Source: Streptomyces sp. BK340
GTDB lineage: Bacteria; Actinomycetota; Actinomycetes; Streptomycetales; Streptomycetaceae
Assembly (NCBI RefSeq): GCF_007827595.1
Contig: NZ_VISR01000044.1
Location: forward strand, 1 to 60,484
Direction: 5' to 3'
DNA length: 60,484 nucleotides
Under the pieces are notes generated by a model that saw only the letters and a list, made by a program, of their open reading frames with translations, was not told the DNA's origin and made no database searches. The translations under genes were made by a program, and so were the position numbers. Shown piece by piece: positions 1 to 8,727 of this stretch. Positions within the stretch are counted from its first letter, which is position 1. Every line of letters starts with the position of its first letter.

Positions 1-60
1 GACAGACCTCCGCCCTGCGCGTACCTCATGACAACGGCGTACCGCGAGGATCAAGCTCTG

Positions 61-357
61 TCAGCACCAACGACAACCCGAGTTCAACCTCAGTAATAGC
101 ACCGGTCGCCGTCGGCGTGGCCCGCGCCGCGAACGGATGGCGGGTATCGCCAGGATGAGCGGCTTGAACACCTGGCTGTCATGCAGGTTCGCGCCGGACA
201 CGGCGACTGCAAGCGGGATGCCCTGGGATTCGGACAACATGTGCAGCTTGCTGCCCGACACGGCCGGTTCGTCGCACGGCGCGGTCCACCAGACCAGTTC
301 CCAGAGTGCATCAGGAAGCAGACGCTTCGGCAGATCGGCACCCACGACGAGCATCAT
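61..357 (-). pseudogene. IS5-family transposase remnant
   Basis: Remnant of a DDE transposase of the IS5 group. The 98-codon frame begins with a typical N-terminus (ADLPKRLLPDALWELV), then jumps directly to the mid-protein block GSKLHMLSESQGIPLAVAVS, followed by ANLHDSQVF and AIPAIRSRRGPRRRRP. In full-length relatives about 100 residues with the first catalytic Asp region lie between these parts, so an internal deletion is inferred. The C-terminus after the RRGPRRRRP block is also lost or frameshifted. It cannot encode an active transposase. No intact terminal repeats were recognised. Confidence 0.75.
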
Positions 358-529
358 GCCGCTGTGCCGAGGCTCGTAGTAGTCGCAGGCGCAGCCGGAT
401 GACGTGGTGAGTGGGATCGGTCGAAGCAGCCCGGGGCCGGCACCGGTGAGGCAAGCGGCCTGTCACACACCCCGGTTCGGCGGCACTTCTGTCACCGGCT
501 GCGGGAGGGTGCGCGACAGGCCCGACGGC

Positions 530-1630
530 TCACTGGATCAGATCGGTGTGCGGATGCTCGGGGGAGGTCGGGCAGACGTAGATCTGCATGCTGTCGGTGC
601 TGCCGACTTCGACCTTGGTCGGCTGCGAGGGGCACTGGCCACAGCAATGACCGACGGTGTTGGCGGCGGCCTGGTCTTCGTGAGGTGCCCAGCTGTGTCC
701 CTCGCCGCCGTCCCATTCGCCGGAGGCGATGGTCAGCAGCGGGACCATCTGCACATCACAGACAGTGCAGTATCGGGGGTTGGGGTCGGTCCGGCCCCAT
801 GGAGGCCAGCCGCCGACCTTCCATCCGGGCGCGTCCGCCAGATGGATGTCATAGAAGTCCCGCGGACAGTCCGCGTAGGAGCTGTCCACGTCGGCGCCGG
901 CTGCCTGCCATCTGCTCCAGTCCTCCACCATCAGCCGCATCTGCGGGCTCAGATCGAGGCTGTCGGGGTACTCGGTGATCGCTTCCGGTGCCAGCACGCA
1001 CGGCTCGGGCACATAGCCCTCGTAGTTCACCTCGTACGGCTCGGGCGGTGTGGCGAGGATGTCGACGACTGCGGCGGCGGTCCGCCAGAACAGTGCGGTC
1101 GACGGCTTGTAATCCGGATCGTGGTCGTAGGGGCACCAGAGGATCTGGAGCAGATCGGCCTGGCCGGGCGGCCGCAACAGGGGTATGTCGCGCAGATACA
1201 GCTGGGCCACGGGCAACATGGGGACCGGGCAGTCCGCGGGCCACGGAGGGCCTGCGGCGAGTCGCTCCGCGAGCATCGCGGCGTTCCGCTCCTTGATCGC
1301 CTCCTCCTCGGGTGTTGTCCCAGGACCCCCGTGATCACCGTGCCACCGGACCCGCATGCGCCTCATGAGCCGCACTTCGGCCGGTGACTGGCGGAACCCA
1401 CTGTCCACGTGCAGGTGCGAGCTTTCGCAGTGCGGCCACGGCTCCTCGGCCGGCCACAGCAACGGCCCCCCGACCGAACTCTCCCTGACCGAAGGCGACC
1501 CCGGGCGGGGGTGCAGACGAATCGCAGGCCGCGCCAACGGCGCCAGCTCGGGAAAGACCGCGGTCACATCCACAGGCCGCGGCGGAGTCGTACGTACGAA
1601 GATCATGCCGGTGATCCTGCCACCAGCCAC
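530..1630 (-). CDS. hypothetical protein, YwqG/DUF1963-like, cysteine-containing C-terminus
   Basis: A 366-residue soluble protein without signal peptide or membrane segments. I recognise it only as a family seen in Streptomyces, with weak resemblance to YwqG/DUF1963 proteins (PxWP-type motifs such as LLWPAEEPWPHC, and MLPVAQLYLRDIP followed by DLLQILWCPYDHDP). Near residues 285-350 there are two paired cysteine motifs (CTVCD and CCGQC) and a further Cys (YVCP), which could bind a metal; this is inference. The start may instead be the ATG eight codons in (MIFVRTTPPRP), since relatives I recall begin at about this point. It stands alone, flanked by an IS remnant and a SnoaL-like gene. No function can be assigned. 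Confidence 0.75.
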   Translation of the reverse strand: MAGGRITGMIFVRTTPPRPVDVTAVFPELAPLARPAIRLHPRPGSPSVRESSVGGPLLWPAEEPWPHCESSHLHVDSGFRQSPAEVRLMRRMRVRWHGDHGGPGTTPEEEAIKERNAAMLAERLAAGPPWPADCPVPMLPVAQLYLRDIPLLRPPGQADLLQILWCPYDHDPDYKPSTALFWRTAAAVVDILATPPEPYEVNYEGYVPEPCVLAPEAITEYPDSLDLSPQMRLMVEDWSRWQAAGADVDSSYADCPRDFYDIHLADAPGWKVGGWPPWGRTDPNPRYCTVCDVQMVPLLTIASGEWDGGEGHSWAPHEDQAAANTVGHCCGQCPSQPTKVEVGSTDSMQIYVCPTSPEHPHTDLIQ

Positions 1631-1873
1631 CGACAGTCCCCTGCCGCCTCAACCGGCGTCGGTGCTCAGCCGGTCAAGTCCAACGCACACCACATGAGAC
1701 AACCTCCAGGGGCGTTGGACCGACGGTTCGGGCCGTGCAAGAGGCCACCAGCTTCCGTGGTCCGGCTGAAGGAGTTTTGTTCTCGTCCATCGCGGACAGT
1801 TCCCAGGCCGTCGGCGCGAGGACGAGGACGACTTCTGCGCCAACCGCACGTGCCCGGGCGTCGGCCAGCTCCC

Positions 1874-2251
1874 TCACAACGGCTGAACCAGGCCGGCCCG
1901 CCACTCCGGGGCCGGATCGGAGCCCAGCTCGCTCCAATACTCCCGGCCGGCCATGACCCTTCCGTCCCGCACCGTCCAGAAGGACGCCACCCGATGCACG
2001 CCCATCGTTTCGTGCGGAACCTCCACCTCGGAGACCACCTGGTCGCCCTCGGCGACGACTCGCAGCACCCGGATTGACCACCCCTCCGGATACTCGGCGT
2101 TGATACGGACGTAGTGGGCCGGCCCTTCGATCCGTTCGCCGCTGACCGGCCACTCCACCACCAGGTCCTCGGCCAGCAACTCACGCAACCCGGCCCAGTC
2201 CCGGGCCTGCATGCGCTCCCACAGTGCATGAACGACCTTCGAAGCATCCAT
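1874..2251 (-). CDS. SnoaL-like / nuclear transport factor 2 fold protein
   Basis: Small soluble protein of 125 residues with the NTF2-like (SnoaL) pattern: MDASKVVHALWERMQARDW, then LLAEDLVVEWP, then an alternating strand region ending in ASFWTVRDGRVMAGREYWSE. The family forms cone-shaped alpha+beta barrels that act as isomerases, hydrolases or orphan ligand-binding proteins; no catalytic set is conclusive here. I chose the ATG at 2251 rather than the upstream in-frame start at 2338 because the extra 29 residues are low-complexity and the family normally begins just before this helix. It is not clearly in an operon. The 240 bases downstream contain only a short GC3-biased stretch with no assignable gene. 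Confidence 0.75.
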   Translation of the reverse strand: MDASKVVHALWERMQARDWAGLRELLAEDLVVEWPVSGERIEGPAHYVRINAEYPEGWSIRVLRVVAEGDQVVSEVEVPHETMGVHRVASFWTVRDGRVMAGREYWSELGSDPAPEWRAGLVQPL

Positions 2252-2479
2252 GGCCGCATCCTGACAGCCCCCACTGACAGGCGTTCGTCCAAGGGTCGAG
2301 CCAGGATCCGCACTTTGCTCCCCGGCGGTCGGCGTCACTCGACCCTGGCGTCATACGCTCGCCAGGCGGGCTGGAAGCTGACGAAGGGCCGCATGCAGCC
2401 CTGGTGTCGCACGCACCTGCGGATGGGCCGTTTGGTTTTGGGGCCTGGGCCGTGGGCGGCGCTGAGGGTGGGTGTGTTG

Positions 2480-4084
2480 TCAGTCGATGAGGACGCCTGG
2501 GTTGAGGATGCGACGGGGGTCCAGGGCGTCCTTGGTCGCGCGCAGCGCGAGAGCGAAGGGTTCTGGGCGTTGGCGGTCGTAGGCGGGACGGTGGTCGCGG
2601 CCGGTGGCGTGGTGGTGGGTGATGGTTGCGTGGTGGCGGTGGAGGACGTCGTTCGCGGCGGCTTTGATGTCGTCCCAGATCTCGAGTTCGTCGCCGGGTC
2701 GGCCGGCGACGGCGACGGTGAAGTAGGGGGCGGCGCCGTCGGGGTAGACGTGGGTGAGGCGGCAGTTGACGGTGGCTGGATGTCCGGTTGCTTTGAGGGC
2801 GGCGGCGCCGACCTGGGTGCGGACGGCGTCGATGAGGGCGGGGATCTTGTCCCAGGTGGCGGCGGTTTCGAAGGTCTCGATGACGGCGCCCATGCGGGCC
2901 AGGCCGTCGCGTAGGTAGGGCATGCGCAGGAACGCGGAGCGCCAGGCGGTCACGGCCGTGTCGGCCGGGGCGTCCCGGTTCGTGGTCGGTGTCCCGGCGT
3001 GGCCGCCGTGGGCGCGGGTCAGGTCCAGGGCGTCGGTGAGACGGCCGTCGACGCGGGTGGTGGCGGATTCGAAGCCGAGGATCAGGACGGAGGAGCCGTC
3101 GTGGGAGGCGCCGGAGAGCAGTGCCTCGCCGGGGTCGAGGAGGCGGCAGTTGGCCGGGGCGAGGTCGGACTGGGCGATGGCGCGTACCGCGTCGAGTGCC
3201 TGGTGGAAGTCGGTGAAGGTCACGGACGTCGAGGCCTTGTGCCGTGGGCGTTCCTGCAGGCGCATCCAGGCCTCGGTGATGACGCCGAGGGCGCCCTCGG
3301 AGCCGAGGAACAGCCGGTCGGGGGAGGGGCCTGCGCCGGATGCGGGCAGACGCCAGGACGTTCCGGCGCCGGCGGGTGTGACGACGTGCAGGGACTGCAC
3401 GAAGTCGTCGATGTGGGTGTGGCCGGTGGCGTAGTGGCCACCGGCGCGGGTGGCCAGCCAGCCGCCGAGGGTGGAGAACTCGAAACTCTGCGGGAAGTGG
3501 CGCAGGGTGAGGCCATGGGGCCGCAACTGGTCTTCCAGTACGGGGCCGAGCGCGCCGGCCTGGATGCGGGCTGAGCGGCTGGCGGCGTCGATCTCCAGGA
3601 CCCGGTCCATGGAGGTGAGGTCGAGTGAGAGGACGGCACGGTGGGTGTCGCCGCGGTACTCCACGCCGCCGACGACCGAGGAGCCGCCGCCGAAGGGGAT
3701 GACGGCCACGCCGTGCTCGCCGGCCCAGTCGAGCAGGTCGGCGATCTCCTGGCCGGCGGTCGGTCGGGCGACCAGGTCGGGGATCCTGCCGGGCCGGCCG
3801 CGCAGGGCCCGGATGACGTCGCGGTAGGCCTTGCCCATGGCGTGGGCGGCGCGCACCTCGGGATCGTCGGTGACCAGGTGCGCCAGTGCGGGCGGAGGTG
3901 TGGCGGCGGGACGGGTGATGGGCAGGTCGGTGACCTGGGGTATCGGCAGCGGGCGGGCGAGTGTGCCCGGCAGCAGGGCGCCCATTGCAATGCATTCGGC
4001 GTCGTCGGGGTGGGCGTCGGCGTGGCCCCAGCCCCACCAGGAGCGAGTGCGGGCGGTGCCGGGGCGGGACGGGGTGGCGGGCAT
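2480..4084 (-). CDS. FAD-linked oxidase, alkylglycerone-phosphate-synthase-like
   Basis: A 534-residue flavoprotein of the PCMH/VAO superfamily. The N-terminal WWGWGHADAHPDD segment, the PFGGGSSVVGGVE FAD-pyrophosphate loop (about residue 130), the HFPQSFEFSTLGGWLATRAG segment and the C-terminal DPRRILNPGVL all match the alkyldihydroxyacetonephosphate synthase (AGPS) branch. The histidine-rich THHHATGRDH near residue 485 corresponds to the active-site His cluster of AGPS. In actinobacteria these proteins are usually orphan oxidases, so the substrate is unknown; ether-lipid synthesis is not implied. It is divergent from a TetR gene whose palindromic operator lies in the 68-base intergenic region, so control by that TetR is likely. 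Confidence 0.88.
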   Translation of the reverse strand: MPATPSRPGTARTRSWWGWGHADAHPDDAECIAMGALLPGTLARPLPIPQVTDLPITRPAATPPPALAHLVTDDPEVRAAHAMGKAYRDVIRALRGRPGRIPDLVARPTAGQEIADLLDWAGEHGVAVIPFGGGSSVVGGVEYRGDTHRAVLSLDLTSMDRVLEIDAASRSARIQAGALGPVLEDQLRPHGLTLRHFPQSFEFSTLGGWLATRAGGHYATGHTHIDDFVQSLHVVTPAGAGTSWRLPASGAGPSPDRLFLGSEGALGVITEAWMRLQERPRHKASTSVTFTDFHQALDAVRAIAQSDLAPANCRLLDPGEALLSGASHDGSSVLILGFESATTRVDGRLTDALDLTRAHGGHAGTPTTNRDAPADTAVTAWRSAFLRMPYLRDGLARMGAVIETFETAATWDKIPALIDAVRTQVGAAALKATGHPATVNCRLTHVYPDGAAPYFTVAVAGRPGDELEIWDDIKAAANDVLHRHHATITHHHATGRDHRPAYDRQRPEPFALALRATKDALDPRRILNPGVLID

Positions 4085-4110
4085 GCGTGTGCTCCCAGCG
4101 AGGTCCAGAT

Positions 4111-4143
4111 AATTTACCCAACGGAAAATTACCCTAGGGTAAT
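4111..4143. promoter_or_regulatory. TetR operator: perfect 16-bp palindrome plus an imperfect neighbour
   Basis: Positions 4128-4143 read ATTACCCTAGGGTAAT, a perfect palindrome ending nine bases before the TetR start at 4153. With one unpaired position on each side the symmetry extends by two more A/T pairs. Immediately upstream, 4111-4130 reads AATTTACCCAACGGAAAATT, an imperfect palindrome sharing the TTACCC half-site. Two adjacent sites between divergent genes are typical for an autoregulatory TetR that also controls its neighbour. The AT-rich sequence here stands out from the GC-rich surroundings. Binding itself is inferred. Confidence 0.7.
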
Positions 4144-4152
4144 ATTGCGATC

Positions 4153-4791
4153 ATGACAACGCTCCCCTCCAGAGCCGGCACCAAGGGCGTGCCCAGGGCC
4201 GCGCGCGAACGACAGGTCCTGGCCGCGGCCACCGATGAGTTCGGCCGCCACGGCTACGAGGCCACCACCGTTGCCGCCGTCGCTGCCCGAGTGGGCGTCA
4301 CGAAGCCACTGCTGCACCACTACTTCGGCAGCAAGCAGGACCTCTACCTCGCCTGCCTGAACCCGGTGGGCGACCGGCTCCTGGGCGCCATCCGCGCCGC
4401 CATGGCCGAGCAGGCCTCGGACGCTCCGCCCACCTCCCTGCGCGTGCTGCGCGCCCTGTTCACGGCCCTGGACGGACAGCGCGAGGCTTGGTTCGTCCTC
4501 TACGACGCCACACTGCCGCCCGAAAGCGACGCCGCCCGACGCGCGGCGCACTACCGCAGCGCCATCGACGACCTCGCCGCGACCGGCACCGCCGACCTCC
4601 TGCAAGCGGCCGGATCCAGCGACCCGCTCGACGCCGACGCCCTCAAATACGCCTGGCGTGGCCTGTGCACCGCCCTGGTCCGCTGGTGGGTCAACCACCC
4701 CGACCAGTCACCGGAAGCCATGACACAACGCTGTGCACGGCTCTTCGCGGCCGGCCGCACGATCCTCGCCGCCGGCGATGAGACCGCGTGA
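4153..4791 (+). CDS. TetR/AcrR family transcriptional regulator
   Basis: A 212-residue repressor. The N-terminal helix-turn-helix spans about residues 15-62 (RQVLAAATDEFGRHGYEATT then VAARVGVTKPLLHHYFGSKQDLY), the canonical TetR signature. The C-terminal ligand-binding part is alpha-helical and only loosely conserved, so the inducer cannot be read from sequence. The ATG at 4153 is directly preceded by the palindromic operator, leaving little room for a leader. It is divergent from the AGPS-like oxidase and convergent with the CoA-transferase downstream; the oxidase is the likely target. Confidence 0.92.
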   Translation: MTTLPSRAGTKGVPRAARERQVLAAATDEFGRHGYEATTVAAVAARVGVTKPLLHHYFGSKQDLYLACLNPVGDRLLGAIRAAMAEQASDAPPTSLRVLRALFTALDGQREAWFVLYDATLPPESDAARRAAHYRSAIDDLAATGTADLLQAAGSSDPLDADALKYAWRGLCTALVRWWVNHPDQSPEAMTQRCARLFAAGRTILAAGDETA

Positions 4792-4841
4792 GCCGGAGCG
4801 ACACTCTGACCCCTGTCCATGGGTGGCATAGGTCGGACACT

Positions 4842-6095
4842 TCAGACGCCGTGCTCACGCGGCGTCTCCGCTTCCGTCGTGCCGGGGATCGCTCCCTCGG
4901 CGCGCAGCTCGGCGATCTCGGTGGGGCCGAATCCCAGCTCGGCGAGGATCTCGTCGTTGTGCTCGCCCAGATCGGGCGCTCGCTTCGCGGGCATCTTCGG
5001 CACCCCTCGTAGGTTCACCGGACTGCTGACGGTTTCCGCCAACCCGCTGACCCCTTCCAGCGGCACCACGATGTCGTTCGCGCGCAGCTGCGGGTCCCGC
5101 GCGGCCTCCTCCGGCGTCTGAATGAGGCTGTAGGTGATGCGTTCACTGCCCAGGGCGTCCTTCCAGTGGGCGAAGGGCTGCGAGCGGAACTCGGAGTCGA
5201 GCAGATCGCTCAGCGCGGCGGAGTTCTTGACGAAGCCCTCGACGTCCGCGAAACGGGGATCCTCGAGCAGTTCGGGGTGCCCGATGGCCCGTGTCAGTCC
5301 CGGCCAGTGCGAGCGTGAGGCGACCAGCATGAACCACTCGTCGTCCGCGGTCCGGTAGGGGTTGATCAGCGGGTTCGCCGGCGCTTTCCGGTCATGCAGC
5401 TCGAACGGTGTGCCGTCGGCGAGCGCGCCGGCCACGAGTGTTCCTGTGGCCCAGACGCCCATGGCGAGCAGCGACGTCCCGACACTGGCTCCTTGCCCCG
5501 TCCGTTCCCGGCGGTACAGGGCGGTCACGATCGCCGCGTAGATGGCGATCGCCGAGAGGTAGTCGCCGCTGCCCCAGACCGGCACCGTCGGCGGGGCTCC
5601 CGCGTCCCGGGTGGAGGCCAGCAGCCCGCTGCGCGACCAGGTGGCGGTCAGGTCGAAACCGGGCTGCCCGGCGTCGGGGCCGGTGTCCCCGAAGCCGGTG
5701 ATGTCGGCGTAGATGACCCTTGGATTCCAGCCCGCCACCTCGTCGTAGCCGAGGTGCAGCCTTTCCCGTGCGCCGTGCGGGAAGTTGGTGATCACCACGT
5801 CGGCCCACTCGACTAGGCGCTTGAGGACTTCGGTGGCCGCCGGTGACTTCAAGTCGATCACCATGCCGCGCTTGTTGCGATTGGCAAGGTGCCAGCTGTA
5901 ATTGGCCTGCGCACGGGGACTTGGCGGCACGGAACTCAACCGCCGCTGGGGGTCCCCAGCGCCCGGCGGCTCGATCTTGATGACGTCCGCTCCGAAGTCG
6001 GAGAGCACGGTGGCCGCGGCCGGTGCGGCGATGAAGCTCGACACGTCGAGGACCTTCAGGCCGGTGAAGACGGATTCGGTGGTCATCGCCGTCAC
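4842..6095 (-). CDS. CaiB/BaiF (class III) CoA-transferase
   Basis: A 417-residue class III CoA-transferase, moving CoA between acyl-CoA and a carboxylic acid through an aspartyl-CoA anhydride. Visible signatures: GLKVLDVSSFIAAPAAATVLSDFGADVIKIEPPGAGDP at the N-terminus, NKRGMVIDLK, and the region QPGFDLTATWSRSG, whose Asp (about residue 175) matches the catalytic Asp of the family. An alternative start three codons in (MTTESVF) is equally plausible. Its ATG overlaps the stop of the upstream acyl-CoA dehydrogenase as ATGA (6092-6095), so the two genes are translationally coupled. The pairing suggests activation of a carboxylate followed by dehydrogenation of its CoA ester. Confidence 0.9.
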   Translation of the reverse strand: MTAMTTESVFTGLKVLDVSSFIAAPAAATVLSDFGADVIKIEPPGAGDPQRRLSSVPPSPRAQANYSWHLANRNKRGMVIDLKSPAATEVLKRLVEWADVVITNFPHGARERLHLGYDEVAGWNPRVIYADITGFGDTGPDAGQPGFDLTATWSRSGLLASTRDAGAPPTVPVWGSGDYLSAIAIYAAIVTALYRRERTGQGASVGTSLLAMGVWATGTLVAGALADGTPFELHDRKAPANPLINPYRTADDEWFMLVASRSHWPGLTRAIGHPELLEDPRFADVEGFVKNSAALSDLLDSEFRSQPFAHWKDALGSERITYSLIQTPEEAARDPQLRANDIVVPLEGVSGLAETVSSPVNLRGVPKMPAKRAPDLGEHNDEILAELGFGPTEIAELRAEGAIPGTTEAETPREHGV

Positions 6096-7318
6096 CTCAC
6101 GAACGCGCTCAGGCCGTCGGTGACGGCGCGGCCGACGATGAGCGTCTGGATCTCCCGCGTGCCCTCGTACGAGTAGATGGCCTCGGCATCGGCGACGAAG
6201 CGGCCGATGTTGTAGTCAAGGAGGATGCCGTTGCCTGCCAGCAGTTCGCGCGCCCATCCCACGGTCTCGCGCATCCGTGCTGTGCAATGGGCCTTGGCCA
6301 GGGCGGACTGCTCGTCGCGGTACACCCCGGCGTCCTGCAACTGGGCCAGACGCGTCATCATCCCGCACGATGCCGTGGCGTTGCCGAGCATTCTCACCAG
6401 CAGGTCCTGCACGAGCTGGAAGCTCCCGATCGCGCGCCCGAACTGTTCCCGCTCCTTCGCGTACCGCAGAGCGATCTCGTAGGCGGCGAACATCACGCCC
6501 ACCGCCTGCCACGCCACACCGCTGCGGGTCTGGCGCAGGATCTTTGCGGTGTCCTTGAACGAGTTCGCGTTCTGCAGCCGATTGGCTTCCGGTACACGGC
6601 AGCCGTCGAGCACGATGTCGGCGTTCTGCACGATCCGCAGCGCCATCTTCCTCTCGATCTTCGTCGCGGTGAACCCGGGAGTGTCCTTCTCCACGACGAA
6701 GCCCAGCACATGACGGGTCTCGGCGTCGCGGGCCCAGATGACGACCAGGTCGGCGAACGTCGCGTTGCCGATCCACCGCTTCGCGCCGTCGAGGATCCAT
6801 GCGTCGCCGTCGCGGCGCGCGGTCGTCTCCAGACCGCCGGCCACATCGGAGCCGCCGTGCGGCTCGGTCAACCCGAAGGCGCCGATCTTCTCGAAGCGAC
6901 TCATCTCCGGCAGCCAACGCCGCTTCTGCTCCTCGGAACCGCAGGTGAGGATGGTGCCCATGGCCAGGCCCGTGTGCACGCCGAAGAACGTCGCCACCGA
7001 CGCGTCGGCATGTGCGAGCTCCAACGCCATGAAACCCGCGAAGAGGTTGCTCGGCCTGGATTCCTGCGAGTCCGGGTCGGCCCAGTTCAGGAGACCGAGC
7101 CTTCCGAAGCCCTCGACCAGATGGAAAGGGAACTCGGCCTGGGCCCAGTAGTCGCCGACGATCGGGTCGACCTGCGTGCGGAGGAACTCGCGGACGGACT
7201 CGATCTTCCCCCGCTCGCTGTCCGACAGCAGCTCCTCGTAGGCGTAGAAGTCGGCGGGCATCAGCCCTTTGTCCAGGTAGGGACCGGACGGTGTCGGCAA
7301 GGCCCTCGTATCGCTCAT
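6092..7318 (-). CDS. acyl-CoA dehydrogenase, glutaryl-CoA-dehydrogenase-like
   Basis: FAD-dependent acyl-CoA dehydrogenase of 408 residues. It shows FGLTEPHGGSDVAGGLETTA (flavin/substrate loop), KRWIGNATFADLVVIWARD, and a C-terminal YEGTREIQTLIVGRAVT in which the Glu of YEGT is the catalytic base as in the glutaryl-CoA dehydrogenase subgroup. The start at 7318 is preferred to the TTG at 7333 because GAGGGAG lies seven bases before this ATG. It is the first gene of a two-gene unit with the CoA-transferase. A pairing of such a dehydrogenase with a class III CoA-transferase is what glutarate catabolism uses, but other dicarboxylates or branched acids are possible; that assignment is inference. 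Confidence 0.9.
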   Translation of the reverse strand: MSDTRALPTPSGPYLDKGLMPADFYAYEELLSDSERGKIESVREFLRTQVDPIVGDYWAQAEFPFHLVEGFGRLGLLNWADPDSQESRPSNLFAGFMALELAHADASVATFFGVHTGLAMGTILTCGSEEQKRRWLPEMSRFEKIGAFGLTEPHGGSDVAGGLETTARRDGDAWILDGAKRWIGNATFADLVVIWARDAETRHVLGFVVEKDTPGFTATKIERKMALRIVQNADIVLDGCRVPEANRLQNANSFKDTAKILRQTRSGVAWQAVGVMFAAYEIALRYAKEREQFGRAIGSFQLVQDLLVRMLGNATASCGMMTRLAQLQDAGVYRDEQSALAKAHCTARMRETVGWARELLAGNGILLDYNIGRFVADAEAIYSYEGTREIQTLIVGRAVTDGLSAFVR

Positions 7319-7333
7319 TGCGATCTCCCTCAA

Positions 7334-7977
7334 GCGCTGTGGGCGTGTCCCGGAGATCCACGCCCGTCGGCGCTCCCGGCGCCCGCGGTTTCGGTTCCCG
7401 GGCGCGATTAAACGCGGATACAGGAGCCGCCCCCCGGACCCGCACCGGCAAGAGGTGCTGTGTCGCCTCGGACCACCCGAGTGGCTCGTCGCCGCCGGCT
7501 CCTCCCTGTGCCTCGTCTCGAACGGCTACGAGCCGTGCCTGCCGGAGGTGCTCTCGTGGAGGGGTCTCGCCGTCTTCGACCCGGAGGTCCTGGCGGACTT
7601 CCGGACGGTCTCGTGCGGCCCCGTGGTGAACGGCGGCCTCTGCGGTCCCCGGCGATGCGGAAACCAGTCCAGGGCCTGGTGAAGGTCCAGTTGGCCTTCG
7701 CCGAGCGGGAGTATCAGGAAGCCGCCCGGGTCGAGCGGGGAGCTGTCCAAGGCCCCCGCTCCCAAGGTGAGCCGGACCCGGATGCTCCCTTGGGCGAAGC
7801 GGGACCTGACCGGGGTGCGCTGAGTCGTACGGAGACATCGCCTCCTCGGGCGGCGTGAGCGGCCAACGCAGAGGAGCCCCTCGCCCCGTACGTCGTTGAC
7901 CGTACTCACCCAACATCCGCTTGACCGCGCGACAGCGGGTCCGAGTAACTGGGACCCTGCGGATGTAAGGACGGTCC
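7334..7977. other. intergenic region with two possible degraded coding fragments
   Basis: No intact gene is convincing here. On the plus strand the frame from GTG at 7455 to about 7650 has codons almost all ending in G or C (product includes LEVLSW-like and VLADFRTVSCGPVVNGG), suggesting a remnant of a real gene; it then runs off frame. On the minus strand about 7825-7660 reads PLDPGGFLILPLGEGQLDLHQALDWF with similar codon bias. I do not recognise either. The upstream end also holds the promoter and ribosome-binding site of the acyl-CoA dehydrogenase, and the right end that of the gene at 7978. Confidence 0.35.
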
Positions 7978-8490
7978 ATGGACCCTCGTGACATGTACTC
8001 GGAAGGTCACCCCGGCTGGGGAGGCGTGCACGACTTCGCCCACGGCATGGGGCCGGAAGAGCTGGGTGAGGCTCTCGCCTACCAAGCGGACCTGGATTTT
8101 CAGAGGCGCCGCAACGATGCCATGTACGACCAGTTCACCGAGCCGAGTGAGGACGTCGAGGACTCGTACGACGACTGGCCTGAGAGGGCGCGGGCCGTCG
8201 CCGCCGCGCAAGCCGGGCAGTCCGTGCGGGAGCGCGCGGAGAGGCTCCAGAGCGAGGCCGAGCAGCGGCGCCGACGCGAGTCTGCGCAGCATGGCCGGCG
8301 TCCCCAACGGGTCCAGCCTTCCCGACGGGGCGAGGTCCCGCGCGTTCGCCGGGCCCTCATCACCGCGCCAGCACGGACAACGTCGATTCGCCGTGAGGAG
8401 GGGCTCACGTGGAGGCACTGGGCCCCGGTGATTCTGATGGTCGTCGGGCTTCCCGTCATCGTGCTGCTCGGCATCCTCCTCGATAGTTGA
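7978..8490 (+). CDS. hypothetical protein with C-terminal membrane anchor
   Basis: A 170-residue protein with no signal peptide. Residues 1-140 are hydrophilic and charged, including a tyrosine/acidic segment (EDVEDSYDDWPERARA) and a helical, Arg/Gln-rich stretch (residues 70-105) that could form a short coiled coil. Residues about 148-168 (WAPVILMVVGLPVIVLLGIL) form one membrane helix at the extreme C-terminus, so it should be tail-anchored with the bulk in the cytoplasm. The ATG has AAGGACGG just upstream. A strong hairpin follows the stop, so it appears monocistronic. I do not recognise the family. Confidence 0.7.
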   Translation: MDPRDMYSEGHPGWGGVHDFAHGMGPEELGEALAYQADLDFQRRRNDAMYDQFTEPSEDVEDSYDDWPERARAVAAAQAGQSVRERAERLQSEAEQRRRRESAQHGRRPQRVQPSRRGEVPRVRRALITAPARTTSIRREEGLTWRHWAPVILMVVGLPVIVLLGILLDS

Positions 8491-8508
8491 TCACCGCCAC
8501 CTCACCTC

Positions 8509-8530
8509 GCCCCGGAGCCGGCTCCGGGGC
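8509..8530 (+). terminator. perfect 11-bp hairpin after the 7978 gene
   Basis: The arms GCCCCGGAGCC and GGCTCCGGGGC are exact reverse complements and abut with no loop, 18 bases after the stop codon. There is no U-tract, as is usual for high-GC actinobacterial terminators. It separates this gene from the short-chain dehydrogenase. Confidence 0.65.
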
Positions 8531-8727
8531 GTGACTGATGCTGTGCCCCGTCTGCGTCCAGGGCGAGGCGAGTGGCCGAGTGCGGTTGAGTACCGTTCCG
8601 CGGGCCAACCCGTGCGGCTGGCGGGTGCGGGAACCCGCGCAAGCGAGGGAGGCCGCTCGCCTGAGCCGACAGCGCCGGTTCCACGTACTCTCGACATATG
8701 CGGTGATCAACACAGAAAAGGATCCCC

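Noticed and set aside
1650..1870. possible C-terminal gene fragment (product includes VGAEVVLVLAPTAWELSAMD)
   Set aside because: It has codon bias over about 40 codons but no recognisable family and no start; not enough to annotate.
2181..4121. 646-codon minus-strand frame across the FAD oxidase gene
   Set aside because: Arg/Pro/His-rich product and codon positions show that it is the shadow of the oxidase frame at 2480-4084.
6216..7994. 592-codon minus-strand frame
   Set aside because: Shadow of the acyl-CoA dehydrogenase; low complexity, no domain.
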